Source of the DNA: Cylindrodendrum hubeiense
Taxonomy: Eukaryota; Ascomycota; Sordariomycetes; Hypocreales; Nectriaceae
Direction of reading: 5' to 3'
DNA length: 64,000 nucleotides
NCBI GenBank assembly: GCA_014621425.1
Contig: JAANBB010000159.1
Coordinates: forward strand, 1-64,000
Position numbers and translations under genes: made by a program. A model generated the notes under the pieces. That model searched no databases. It saw nothing but the letters and a program-made list of their open reading frames with translations, and was not told the origin of the DNA. Positions 50,051-62,075 of the stretch are shown one piece after another; position 1 is the stretch's first letter, and every line of letters begins with the position of its first letter.

Positions 50051-50350
50051 GAGCAATTGCCAGATACGGCAATTGATTAAACGAGTGGGGCTGGTCGTGG
50101 CCGAGTCGTCTCTGCTCGCCTGAGGCCGGCCGCCCTGGGGAGGGATTCGGGTGTGGTGAGTGACGGCGACTCAGGTGACATGGGCATGACTCAGAGCACG
50201 AAGAGGGTGCATGGGAAGAGTTATGAAACTCTAACTCTGTCTCTGTCTCTGTCAATGGAGAAAACGGTCACACGCTGTGGAAACGCTGCAACGTGGTTTG
50301 CTGTGCTTGGTTCAAACTCTGGGCGATACGGCCAAGTAGACACGCCTGAC

Positions 50351-50430
50351 TAACAGACTGACAGGCTAACAGACTGACAGGCCAACAGACTGACAGACTG
50401 CCAGACTGACAGACTAGCAGACCAACAGAC
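50351..50430. repeat. 16-bp minisatellite, five copies
   Basis: The unit TAACAGACTGACAGGC occurs twice exactly and then in three increasingly changed copies with the 16-base period kept, in the 3' flank of the small gene at 50544-50863. Confidence 0.9.
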
Positions 50431-50543
50431 CAACACACTGCACACAGACACTCACTCATTATTGGCATTGCCTATTGGCCTCTTCCATGCAAACGAATAA
50501 CAGTGATCCCAGTTTATATCACCATACAGCAGTACTAACCACT

Positions 50544-50863
50544 CTAGCTTGATGATCCCCGGCCACCCTGCCCAACATCTTTGCCCTGCTTAATCCCCTG
50601 GCTCTGCCCACCGCTCGCATTCATGCCAGGGATCCCCGCGCCCTGCTCGTCTTTCCCCTCAGGCAGGTCCGCTGTCTTGTCAGCTCGAGGCACTCGGTCG
50701 GTCTGTTTCCCGAGTCACCGCGTTAGCCTGCTTAGATCACGACGAGGTTGGAATAACCTGGGAACCCTGAATTTACCTCGGCATCGCCCACGCCGTGCAC
50801 AATGTCGTGCTTGGTCTCCTCAAAGGGACCGTTGTCAGAAGACCCGTCTCCGTTGCGAGGCAT
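50544..50863 (-). CDS. Small conserved disordered fungal protein
   Basis: Two exons (50863-50777, 50702-50544) encode about 81 aa. The 74-base intron has GTAAAT and AACAG. The protein starts MPRNGDGSSDNGPFEE, contains KHDIVHGVGDAE and TDRVPRADKTADLPEG, and ends in a Gly/Gln/Ser-rich tail. I believe short proteins starting in this way are widespread in filamentous ascomycetes as hypothetical proteins, but that is from memory and no function is known to me. It is hydrophilic and likely disordered, with no cysteine and no membrane span. The frame continues upstream to an ATG at 51025 with a hydrophobic stretch, which I take as leader because the conserved text starts at 50863. Confidence 0.7.
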
Positions 50864-51653
50864 GATGATGATACTGTAGTGGTTGTGCGTGGATGTTGGC
50901 CAATGATAGGTGGGTGCAAAATGTGTAGACGCAGCCAATTGAATCTGAAAAGTAGTGACTCGCAAGAGAATGAGACCAGCCATGCCAGATACAATTGCCA
51001 TCTTTATATAATCCATTTCTGACAAGCATGCTGTGGCATCTTGAAGTCGTCGACGTCATATCGTCAACGTCATCTCCATCATGGCCGCGTCTAGGCGACA
51101 CCCTCTGTGGGGACATGCTCGTTTTACCGAGCATTATGACCTCTTGGACCTGCATCGACAACTCGTCTGCCAACAAGATATCGTTGTGCGGCGGAGGAAA
51201 TCCTCCGTACCAGCACGCCAGGCCTGTGAGGCGAAGAGCGATCGGCCCCTTGCACCTTTCCCCATAAGAACATAACGTCTGATTCTGATGTATCCAAGGT
51301 TGGGTAGTACCTGGCAACGTCACGGTCATCACGGCAACTCAGACAGGCACATCAATCTCCATTGAATACTAATTGTCAACAGGCAAATACCACATCACTG
51401 TTATTTTCTCCCATATGTCACAAGAAAGAAATCCAATGTTCTCCGTTGTCAACATCCCCGCTCTCCTCCAATCGTCACCCCCCCAGATATCGTGGCAAAC
51501 TGCTTTTTACAACCACAATCATATCATACATCCAACAACTATTCCTGGCGAATACCTTCGTAGCAAAGAGTAAAATAGCAAAAGTAAACCCGAGAGGGCT
51601 TACACACGGAAATCCACTGCCCATTTGCATGACAATGTGTTGATAGGACAGGC
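50864..51653. other. Intergenic region between the small protein and PARP-finger genes
   Basis: It holds the promoter of the small gene and the 3' flank of the PARP-finger gene. Open frames on both strands overlap and look random. Confidence 0.5.
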
Positions 51654-53224
51654 TTAAACGCTCTTGCGGGGACGTCCCCGGCGAGCCTTGGGCTTTGGCG
51701 CAGGCTTCTCTTCTTCCTCAGAAGCCACCTCCTCTTCCGGCTCAGGGGTTGGGGCCTTCTTGACCGAGACCCGGCGTGCTCTCTTGACCGGAGCTGGTGC
51801 CTCATCCTCGTCCTGAACCTTCTTGGCAGCAGCTTTGCGTCCTCTCTTGGCCGGAGCTGGAGCTGGAACTGGCTCCTCATCCTCTGCCTCATCCTGGACC
51901 TTCTTGATGGCAGCCTTGCGTCCTCTCTTNGCCGGNCAGGAGCGTGGGGCTGGCTCCTCATCCTCGGTCTCGTCCTGGACCTTCTTGGCAGCGGCCTTGC
52001 GTCCTCTCTTAACGGGAGCCTTGACTGGAGCCGGGGCTTCATCCTCGGTCTCGTCCTGGGCCTTGGAAGGAACTGGGTTCTCATCCTCATCCTCGGTCTC
52101 GTCCTTGGGTTCGGCAGCGGCCTTGCGCCCTCTCTTGGCTAGAGCCTTAGCTGGAGTTGGCGTCTTGGCTGGAGTGGGAGCCTTCGCTGGAGTGGGAGCC
52201 TTGGCCGGAGTAGGGGCCTTGGCCGGAGTAGGAGCCTTGGCCGGAGTTGGCGCCTCATCATCGTTCTCGCCCTTAACGTTGGCAGATGATCTGCGACCGC
52301 GGGCAGGCTTAGCAGGAGTTGGCTTCTCGGCCTCATCTGCGTCTGCCTTGGCGGCCTTTTTAGGCTGAGCCTTCTTCGCCTTTTTAGGCTGAGGCTCGTC
52401 CTCATCGTCACCAGCAGCCTTCTTCCTGCCACGCTTGGGCTTAGGAGGAGGAGATTCGCCATTTTCAGCGGCCTAAAGAGTTAAAAGACGATCCAGGTAC
52501 GAGGAAGAGTCAGAACCTACAGCTTCTTCAGCGGCCTCCCTCTCCCGCTTCTTCTTCTGGGCGGCGGTGAGATGAATACCCTTCTCTCCAAGACGGTTCT
52601 TCTCAGGGTCCTACATTCATGAGTGACTGAGCTGGGCTGGTTTAGGGACGAATAGCTTACACCGTTGAAATCGTCGGCATCAATGAAGCCCTGGTCTAGA
52701 GCGCGTTGAATCTTGGCCTGTAGGTCAGGATGCTCCCTTGGTGGTGTCAGTTTGGTCTCAGATTGTTGAGCGTGGCTTGGATAACTGACTCCATCTCATC
52801 GAAGCCGTCAATGCCTTCGCACTTATATGTGCCGTCGCCCTGATCGCAGGTCTCCCTCATATTGGATAACTGCTGACCAGAGACGCAGCCCCTTTGAAAG
52901 ACAGAGGTGGTTAGTCGTTTGGCGCCTTACTTGGGATCAGGCAGAAGGGGCCAGTTCTCACCAGTGCTTCCACGACCAGCTGCCATGGTCCATGACCTCA
53001 ACCCAGGTGCCGAAGCGCAGGGTACCCTTGAGGCACTTGTCGCCGCGCTTCTTGCACTCGGTGTCCTTGCAACCGGCGCGGTTGTTGGGCGAGACCTCTG
53101 AGTGGGTCGTCAGCAAGCGTTCCCATTCCCGCGCAGGGCGCTTCGAGCCCGACGTCGCGAAAGAGACGACAATGGGGCGAGAAAAATGCCATCAGGGCAA
53201 CTTACCGACACGGTATTGCGGCAT
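51654..53224 (-). CDS. PARP-type zinc-finger protein with AT-hook-like repeat tail
   Basis: Six exons (53224-53206, 53097-52962, 52891-52786, 52732-52661, 52610-52521, 52472-51654) encode about 413 aa. Residues 1-90 form a PARP-type finger: MPQYRVEVSPNNRAGCKDTECKKRGDKCLKG-type text with the CxxxxC pair, LRFGTWVEVMDHGSWSWKHWGC with the zinc His and Cys. This finger binds DNA breaks. No WGR or ADP-ribosyl transferase domain follows. The final exon is low complexity: six PTPAKA units (about 52140-52255) and about five KRGRKAAAKKVQDE-type units with AT-hook-like RGRK cores, ending in RRGRPRKSV. Two undetermined bases (51930, 51936) lie in one repeat. The exon 3/4 junction is the least certain. 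Nuclear DNA binding is inferred. Confidence 0.88.
52140..52258. repeat. Coding tandem repeat, PTPAKA unit
   Basis: An 18-base unit repeated six times in the last exon of the PARP-finger gene encodes Pro-Thr-Pro-Ala-Lys-Ala. Synonymous differences between copies show it is not a recent assembly duplication. Confidence 0.85.
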
Positions 53225-53935
53225 CTTGACGGCGAAGGCTGCTGTACTGGCAGGCTTTGAAAACTGTGATGAGGGAAATGAATCTGAAATCTCGGCTGCG
53301 AGAGCGCGACGTTGGTAGCTCCTGTTTTGCCCTGGTTTCTGCAGCTGGGCCCTGGTCGGGTGGAAAGGTACAGCTGTTGCGATGGCGGTCGCGGTCACGG
53401 TCGCCCCTAAAATAAGCGGCCGTTACTGGTGCAAAAAATAAGAATAAGATGCCCTGGGAATGTTGGTTTCCTCGTGAAATGAAGAGACCGAATCCAAGGT
53501 AGAAAGTGTGAGGTGAGGTGAGATGTGATGGGAGGGTGGGAGAAGTGGGAAGAGCCAACATCCCTCTCTTTGTACGAATGGGAAGGCGCTGGTCCGCGCG
53601 CAGACGCGTCCTGGCAGCGCCCGCTAGGCAGGTGCTGTGGCCAAACACCACTCCCTCCCGACACTGTCGTTACGGTGTCGACGGCACAATGCATGAATCA
53701 GTCTTTTCAATTTAAATCCACCGCAACAGGGTACAATTAATTAAAAACACAGTATGCTGTGCATGTAGAAACCGATAGATCCTTTTAAACACCGGTTGGT
53801 AATTCATTTATGCCCGCTTGACTCCTAAAATCCCCCGCCCCCCGCCTGGTAATCTCTTTGTTTCCCATGATCCGATCCCTTTGTCAAACTTGGTCTCTCT
53901 CTATCCCATATGCAAACACATTACAAAGACTGCGC
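53225..53935. other. Intergenic region between PARP-finger and ATR genes
   Basis: The 3' flank of ATR and promoter of the PARP-finger gene. No other gene is seen. Confidence 0.55.
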
Positions 53936-56900
53936 CTACAAGAAAGGACACCATCCGATATACATTGCAGCCAAGTTCCTCGGGTCAACGGCTTGTTTGA
54001 TCAGCTCCTCCACCTGCCCCTCCACGCCCAGCGGGATGCTCTCGTTTGCCAGCAAGCCCTTTACCTTTCGCCTGATGCTATCCACCACGCTCTGCGGCTG
54101 TAGCTTGACGCCCACATCTCCTCTGCGGTGTGCCCGTTTTTCCTTTTGCAGATCAAGAGTCGGGTCATAGATGAATGCCTCCAAAATCGTCATCAGCGTC
54201 TCTTCTTGCTGGCGGAGGATGCTCAGCGTGAGCTCGCACGACTTGCGGAACGGTCCCTCGTAGCCGTAGATGCCCATCGCCGCCACCATGTTGTGCGTGA
54301 GTCGGAATGGTACACGCTCCGGCTTCGCAAATGTCAGTCCCTTATCGAAGAGGCAGTTGAAATCGACGTGGAAGACTCCGCCATTTCCCTCCTCCAAGTT
54401 CACGTTCTCACCATGCCTGTCACCTAGTCCCAGGATCGTGCCCACCATGGACATGACGGCGCAGGAACGTGTATATCGCAGACGCGCGTCAAACCATGTT
54501 GACGGGTTGGGGAACTGTTGCGTGAACCACAGATGGAGCATTGGGGGGAACCTTCCCAGGACTTCGTCTGTGAAAATCCTATTCTTGGCTTCAGACACAC
54601 ATGCCTCATCCATCAGTTGTTTGAGTGCCGTATAGTCCGGATACACCTTGCGTGAGGCGTAGAGGCTGATGAGGATATCTCGCATCGTCTTAATTCCTGG
54701 AACCCACTCGATGATACCACATTCCTCATTGAGGGGAGTCACAGCGTACGTCCGGATGTACAGCTGCCTTTGACTCGATTCTGCATCTCGCTTCAATGAT
54801 CGATTGATGAGGGTGTTGAACTCCATCAGACGTTGATCAGTTCGGAGATCATCCTTTGGCTTGATCATGAGCATGTAGCTTTTGCCATCGGTGCCCCGTG
54901 CTGTAAGGCGTCTTGGTTTCGCCAGCGAGCTCAACACCAAAACGTCATCCAGGAAGCAGTCAATCGTAACTACATCTCTCGAGAAGGCTTTGTGCTTCTT
55001 GACATATTCTGACACTGCCGGAAGTGTCGCCGTTAAGGACCCTTCCACAGGTACCACCAAAGGACATGGCGTGCATTTGTGGTTGAACCGTAGATCTCTA
55101 TTCAGACTGGCATGTACCGTCTTGTTGCCGTGGAAGTCTCCGTTTGTGCAAGCCAGAAGCAACTGTTCAGCCAGCTTCTCTCCCATTCGCAAGAGATATT
55201 TCAAGTCGAAGGATGACCCTTCCACTTTCCGAGATACGCTCCTTAATGTCAGGAGAATCTGGGTACCTCGTGCCTTTCGCTCCGACACCTGTTTGGTGGT
55301 CATGATGCCGATGAGACCCCACAACGCCTGTCGAGGATGAGCCTCAACAACTTTGACAATAATGTGTGTAAGCCGGTCGAAAACGTTCGAGTTTTGATGG
55401 GCAATACGCGCCACAATCTGCGGTAAGGCGGTGTAGAAGATGTACGCAGGCAGGCGGTGAATATACTTGTCCAGGAACGAATGCAGAAGGTTCAGTTGCT
55501 CGACGCGCCGTCGGTGAAGTTCGCGTGAGAGGGACACCTTGCCCTCGGGGGCCTTGTCTACTTGCGCTCCCAGGTCTAACCACAATGTCAGGATCCTTGG
55601 GAGAGTCTGGTACAGATATTTAGTCCCAGAGTTCAATGACCGCACGTAATTCTCAATGACCAGCCTGGCAATCTCGCCCGTAACGTAATTGTCGCTTTGA
55701 TCGTCCACCTTGAGCGGCTTCTCCGACTCTAGAATCTTCTTGTAATGACGACCGAGATAATAGTGGCCTTTCTCCCAGTTAGAGAAGGTCTTTGGTGGCT
55801 GTTGGTACTTTTCTCGTAGTGCTCCAGCGTGCGTCTGTCCTGCGTTGTCGAGCCACTTCGCGAGGAGGAGCTGCGCTCTAGCCGTCAATAGTTTCTGGTG
55901 CGAGTTCAACTTTGTGGAGTTTGTGCTAGTCGATGTCCCAGTCTGGGTCATGAACTTGTTCCCCTGAATAGCGCCCTGAAGCATCTGGATAGCTTTGCGG
56001 TGCTGGTCCTCTTTCCACAGTAGCTTTGCGTTCTCAATGGTAGCTGCATCGTCACCCAACTGAGAGGCGTGCAGCACAGCATTGAAGGATTGGTGCAGGG
56101 AATTTGACTTTCTTGCAAGACGTGCGCTCGTCAGCCACAGTCCTGATATGTCGACATCTGAAAACGTGGGTCTATTTTAATTAGTACAATATTTCGATTT
56201 CATATTTTGGTCGGTGCTTGACTTACCGGGCAAGTTCCATGGCGGCTCTGCGGATGCCTAAGAGGTACTGCTTGTCATTGACGTAAGCGCCTATGACTTC
56301 AAGCCGCCTGTCCAGAAGCGTCATTGTCTTCCGATGTGCTGCCTCGTCTCCACCCTTAGCTGCGAGGATAATTTCTAAATCAGTGAGAACATGACACTTG
56401 AGCAAGTGGTCATGGCTAGCCTGGAGCGAGGCAGTTGTTGAAGTGTTCATAGCAGACGAAATCTTCTCTCTCATGTCTCGTATTGTTTTGAGGAACTCGT
56501 CAGAATCGCGATTCTTGTGCAACTTGTCGAAAATGGTTGCCAACGACACGTTAAAGTCTTGAATGACGTCGCCATGGAACCGATTTGTGAACTTGACAAG
56601 ACTGGGCCATCTACCAGTAACCCATGCAGCCTCCACAGCAAATGGCATAATCTTATTGTCCGTGGAAGGGTCTGTATGCATGCCCTCAACATGGTTAAGG
56701 AGTACGTCTGCTAAGTGTGAGCTTTGAACATTGCGAGCTAGGATGCGCTACTTACCATGTTGACCTGCTTGTTTGAGACAGTGTAGCAGATCGACCTGCA
56801 CGTCGACGTTGTCGGGATTCTCCGTGAGCTTCATCTCGTACCAACTCTGTACTGCCGTCCAGCGACCGGCTTTTCGATGACTGAGGATTTGTTGATTGAT

Positions 56901-59900
56901 GTCCAGGACGTGTAGATGAGAAGATATTCCGTCCAGCCCATCTGGTTCGTCAATGTTTGCGTATATGTCTTGGAGCCTCTCGAGGAGACGAGTGCGATCG
57001 TCGGGGCCTCTCTTCCGTTGTTCCACCTTCTGAGCGTGTTGCTCAAGATGGAAGAGAGCTCGGGCATACTCGTTACAATCAATGGCTCTCTGAGATATCA
57101 ACTCAGCTGGTATCGTGTCCAGAGCCTCCTGAACACACGCCAACTTTTCCTTGTCAGACTCGTTGAGACGACCAGCAGATCTCTTGGCTTGAATCCACCT
57201 CAATGCATAGTCGAGCACACGAAAGACAGCCTAAAGATGATTAGAATACGACACATATCTCAGCACGAACAACTTACATGGCAAAATAGCTTCATCTCTT
57301 CCCGTTCCATATATGTTGCATTTTCGGCTGGTTCATATTGGAGAATACCAAGTATTTCGCCAATGATATCCTTCCTTTCTTGGCCACTACTCCTGGCACC
57401 TAGCAGGATATGTAGCATTAGGTAAGGGAGAAGGAATTCTGCAGTAGATAGATCCTTGACTCTGATAACCCGAGTAAGAGGCTCAAAGATCATGTCGCCG
57501 TGTGGGTTCTGTCCCTTTCGCAAAAGGTCGACAACGAGCATCCTCAACCAATTCCCATAAATCCTCCCAGGACGGAAGATGGGGTATTCCACCTTGATTG
57601 GAAGCATAGGGGCCACCATATATCTGGATGCAAGGAATGGAGCTATCACTTCGCGAGTAGCTTCGGGGATAGCGATCCATTTCCGGTAGATATCGTTACC
57701 GCCGAGCATACCAGTGCCCTGCATGGCACACGCGGCCTTGATATCACATCTATCCAGAAGCTCTTGCATTGCAAATGACAGGAAGCCCTGCAACTTGACG
57801 TCTGTGGCGGACAAGAACGACGGCACCAAAACTTCTTGCAGGAGGAAGATGGCAAAATCTGTTGTCTCTTCACCTTCCTCAAAGTTGTTCAGCACAACAA
57901 TGGATCGCTGTTCTCTTACAGCCTCGATCTTGTTGGAATCTAAACATCCAATCAAGCCCATAGACTCTGTGCATAGCCGGGCAATGTCCGCTTGAACACC
58001 ATTGTATTTGCACGCGCAGTCAAGCAAGGATCTCATAAGGGTAGCAATGGTAGTGTCTGGCTGTTGGCTAACTGCGGAGCTGTGCAATGCACTTTGGTTA
58101 ACTCTGAGGTACGGGACTAGCTCAGTTAAGGCTTGGAGAACGACACCGGAGTTCTCATGCCCGATTCTTTCGGAAAAGACTTCGAGGGCTTCTTCCACAA
58201 CTAATGTCGGCCGTAGCATCCTCAACTTGGACTCGATTTCTTTCAAACCTGTAATATGGCTGAGCGAGGGCAGCTTGCTGATGTGCTTTGCAATAACGCC
58301 TTCGTAGTGATCGAGGACAAAAACAAGCATGCGCTTTACTGTTGCTAAAGTGTCCAGGTTCAATGAGGACCAATAGCGGTCCACAATAAAGAAGGTTGTT
58401 TCAAGGAGTGCTTCGACATCCTCTTCCTCAAGATGGGTTAGCATCGCTGCCCAACATGAGAAGCTTACTTCGCGCAAAGTGTCATGCGACAAAGCTGATA
58501 GAAGACATGCGGACATCTGGTTTCAATTTAGCAATTGAGTCTGGAATTGAGGGGAGATAGCAGCTTACCTGGGGACGTGCAATTCTGGCATAATCTCTGC
58601 AGACTCTAATCATTTCCTCCATCGCGCGGATGCATCGTCGCTGTTCCTGTTCTGGTGGATGAGTGGGAAGCGAATCATTGATGACATCTGTGAGGCGAGC
58701 CATGAGCCCGAGTAAGTGGGACTGAAGAAAGCGACCAGTTGGGTTTCCCTTTTTCTGCCTCGTTTCTTTGTTCGCGACCAGTATCATCGTTGCCATCGTG
58801 CTAAGAGCTTTGCGGATCTGCGAATGTGTTAGAATTTGCGTATGTGGGCGAATACTTTACTGACCGCTGGCTTTCGAGATTCATCTGCCTCACCGGATGC
58901 CTTCAACAAATCCATGGCGATGAGAACTGGTTCAGCCTGAAGAAGTCCAAGAAGTCCAAGAGAGTGAAAATGGGGCGAAATTTCATCTAGACGTGACTTT
59001 GCAAACCCCTCGATGTCTTCTGTATCTTGGACCAGTAGTAAGGCAAGGGTAGCAGCGAGGTTTGAACTGTCCATGAGCGGCTGCCAAATTTCCTTTTCCT
59101 TTCTAGCGTCCGTAATCTTCTGGATGACATCCTTTTGCTTGTCAAGCACGAGCCACGGTAATGCATGCGTCTGGACAAGAAGCAGGAGATCATTGACAGA
59201 TATTTGCAGCAGTTCGGCGATCGCTCGACTCATCTGAGGGCGGTGAACCATGTCTCTCGTGGCCATGTATGCGAGGCTTGGCCAGAATGGTTCGAAGAGG
59301 CGGCGCGGAGTGGTGCCTCTAGCTTCAGCAAGATTGAGGAGCTCGTTGAAGGCAAATGCGGATACAATGTTGTTGTTGCTTCCGAGATATTCTAGGAGTT
59401 TGATAAGGACTAGGTTGAGCTCATCTTCAGAGACGACTCTGCCTAACTGCCCCCAAGCCATTATGCAAGTCTCGACCATGTTGGCTTGGTTCTTCTCCGA
59501 AATTGATCTTAGAAAGGTAATCGAATTCTTCCTGTTCCGGTAAACCACATCCTGATCGGGAGTAGAGATTGACCTGTCTAGTGAGAAAGTCGCCAATGCT
59601 CTGCCTGCTGCAATCCGGAGTTCTCTGACAGAACTGTTGAGCGACTGAAGACACCACTGACCCAGGCTCGATGTTTCCAAATCAAGCAGCCCTGTTTGAT
59701 CATCGCCATGTAAAATGAATCTTCTCAAGGCCAACATTGCTGCCACCCTTGGTCGTCGAGATTCTACGAGAGATGGTAAACGAACAAGCTTCTCGAAAAT
59801 CTTCTGAATTTCGGGTTTAGAACCGGTTGTTGTGGCGCTTGACAGCTGACCTTGGGTGGCCATTGAATCACATACGGAACAGGTCAAATCCTTCACTGGC

Positions 59901-61665
59901 TCCCCAACTTTGTCATTTTGCAAGCAGCAGGTCCGAGATAAAAGCTCGATAGCGAGGCACTGGTGAGATTCATCAACCCGTTGGAAACCATTCCTATTCG
60001 TCTATGAGCAAAGAAGTAACATCGCTGAGGGACATTGAAACTCACAAAAAGTCAGACTCGGAAATTCCGTTGGCCTGGCCAGGGATAACTGGGATCTTCA
60101 AGGCCTCATGCATCAAATGTGTCAATGAGCTTTGGCCAAGAGGAGATTCTCTTGAGATCTTTAGCCTTTTTCCACGGTCATTAGAAATGCCTTCGTGCTC
60201 CTCATATGTCAAGCACAAATCCTCGATTGCTTTGCGAATGTGCACATCCTGGAACTTTGATGGATGCGTGCTCACTTCCAGCGAATCTGGAAGAGGTACT
60301 GCAGTAACCTGTCTGAGCGTTTGTATCGTTCTCTGTGCTGGAGTTAGCACATAGTCAGAGTAATGGCGGAAAAATCTCACCCAAACGTCAGAGTCCTCCG
60401 CTAAAGCTGGATAGAGTAACAAAGGCTCGTCTACCAACTTGGATGCTGCAAGTCGGCTGAGGGATCTGTCTGGAATTGACGCTTTTGCAATCGTTGCTAA
60501 TGCTACACAATATGTGCGTTTCGCCTCTGGCTCGGCGGTATCTTGCGCAGGCGATTCATCGGGGTTCGATATCATCTCGCTGCATAGCAATATAAGCAGG
60601 GTAATTGCTTTGCTCTGAAGAGTAGATGATGTGGTCTTCTTCTCCAAGGCTTGCATGACGCTTAGGATCGTCTCAATGGTACGGACGGACGAGCTGTGAA
60701 TTACTGTGCTCCAGCGCTTTTGAAAAGTCCGCACATCGATCAGAGTATCCAATAGCCATAGCCCACATTCCGTGAATGAAGTAATGTTGTGGAATGTGGT
60801 ATCGCCGGAGATCAGTGGATAGAATAGAATATTCCCCAAACTCGTAACTTGCTGGATGGCTTGTGAGGTTCGATCGACGTGGTACGTAAGTTGGCCGGAA
60901 TCCGATCGATGTTGTAGAATGTGGTCGAGAGTGAATGTCGGCGGGAGATCGAGAGTTGTTGGAGAATCTTCGTGACAAGGGACGGTCGAAGGACTTTGAA
61001 GATAGCTGAGTAGGCCTGTTTATAGTTAGCTTGGGGTTGGGCTACTTCTGGGTGACACTGCTGGGCTCACTGGACAATATAGTCCGTAGATAAAGGACCA
61101 TCCCCGGAGCGAGATCCCACAAAGCCGCTGTTTGCGCCACAACTAGGAGGAAATACTGGAGGAGACTCTCGATGCTCTCAACGAGGTCGATGCATTGAGG
61201 ATGACCTAGCAGCCTGAAGAGCTGTGGAAGCAGCCATATCCACAGGGGTTCTCGCCCTCGAAACAATAGGCCTCCTCCATTTGGCTTGTAGGCGAGCACT
61301 GTTGGCGTCTCCTTGACCGTAAGCCTTATAAAATTTATCGTCTTCAGCCCCTCTGCCCGTACGTGGGCCCGGTCGAGGAATGGGTCGTCGAATTTGATGC
61401 CTTCGAGGACGACTTGGGTGTACACGTAGATGAGAATATGATTGTGCTCGAGTCGCTCGTTTGCGGATTTTAGAAGCGTTGGGTCATCCTTGACTCGCTG
61501 GATGATGGCAAAGAGGCCCTTAAGCTCACTGTTCTCATCCGACTTGGAGGATTTGGTCGACGCGGAAATGTTGTCTACGAGCTGGGCCGCCAAGGTAGAC
61601 GGAGGGGGTCCGGCGCTTGGGTCTCCAGGACCAAGCATGGCCTTGCTCAAAGAGTCTCCGGCCAT
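53936..61665 (-). CDS. MEC1: ATR/Mec1/UvsB checkpoint kinase
   Basis: Eight exons (61665-61071, 61015-60046, 59993-58865, 58817-58569, 58516-57278, 57230-56756, 56710-56227, 56171-53936) encode about 2458 aa, the usual size of fungal ATR. Phases agree throughout. The protein is a helical-repeat solenoid followed by FAT, PI3K-like kinase and FATC domains. RPTFSDVDISGLWLT opens the last exon (about residue 1714). The ATP-binding lysine lies in YMLMIKPKDDLR near 2147, the catalytic loop is GLGDRHGENV near 2296, and the metal-binding HVDFNCLFDKG follows; VPFRLTHNMV is the activation segment. FATC ends in AAMYIGWCPFL. It senses RPA-coated single-stranded DNA with its Ddc2/ATRIP partner. The promoter has TCACGTGA at 61782-61789. 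Confidence 0.97.
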
Positions 61666-62075
61666 GGTACATGTAGCATCGTCACTTTGTCGCTTTCATG
61701 GGCGTTACTGCTGGCGTTCAGAAGCTGGAAAGAGCTTGGATCTTCGGAGACGCGACAGTCGTGGCGGGGCACAACGCGGAATCACGTGACTGAATTTGAG
61801 CTCCAAAGTCGATATGTGGGACCTTTGGGTTCTGGGGAGTAACAGTACTTATTTCTGTATGTCTTTTGCTAAGAACCTAAGGTATTATCCCTATGCTAAA
61901 GTGGCGCCGTTGCAAATGCACATATTCAACTCCTTGTCGTCCTCCAAAGTGATGTACATCCTATTCTCTACATCTTCCAAAACGCCTGATCCAAAAGAAT
62001 GCCTCTAGAACCGATGGATCAATCCAAATCTGTTCTGTTTCCCATTTCCCAAAAGTCATCTCGTGTCTGTTGCCA
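61666..62075. other. Intergenic region with ATR promoter and a CACGTG palindrome
   Basis: TCACGTGA at 61782-61789 lies about 120 bases upstream of the ATR start. The rest is AT-rich 3' flank of the Hsp70-like gene. Confidence 0.5.

Larger units (their letters stand above)
49795..50543. other. Intergenic region with two minisatellites
   Basis: No gene is supported. It contains a 19-bp GC-rich repeat and a 16-bp repeat, listed separately, and a (CT)-rich patch near 50230-50250. Confidence 0.55.

Noticed and set aside
50351..50430. Possible CRISPR-like array
   Set aside because: Direct tandem copies without spacers in a eukaryotic genome; this is a minisatellite.
50732..51025. N-terminal extension of the small protein gene to 51025
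   Set aside because: The hydrophobic extension is open in frame but the recognised start MPRNGDG lies at 50863; the rest is probably leader.
58861..58864. GTAAAG donor for ATR exon 3
   Set aside because: It breaks the phase with the following exon; the GTCAGT donor four bases earlier keeps the whole 2458-aa frame.
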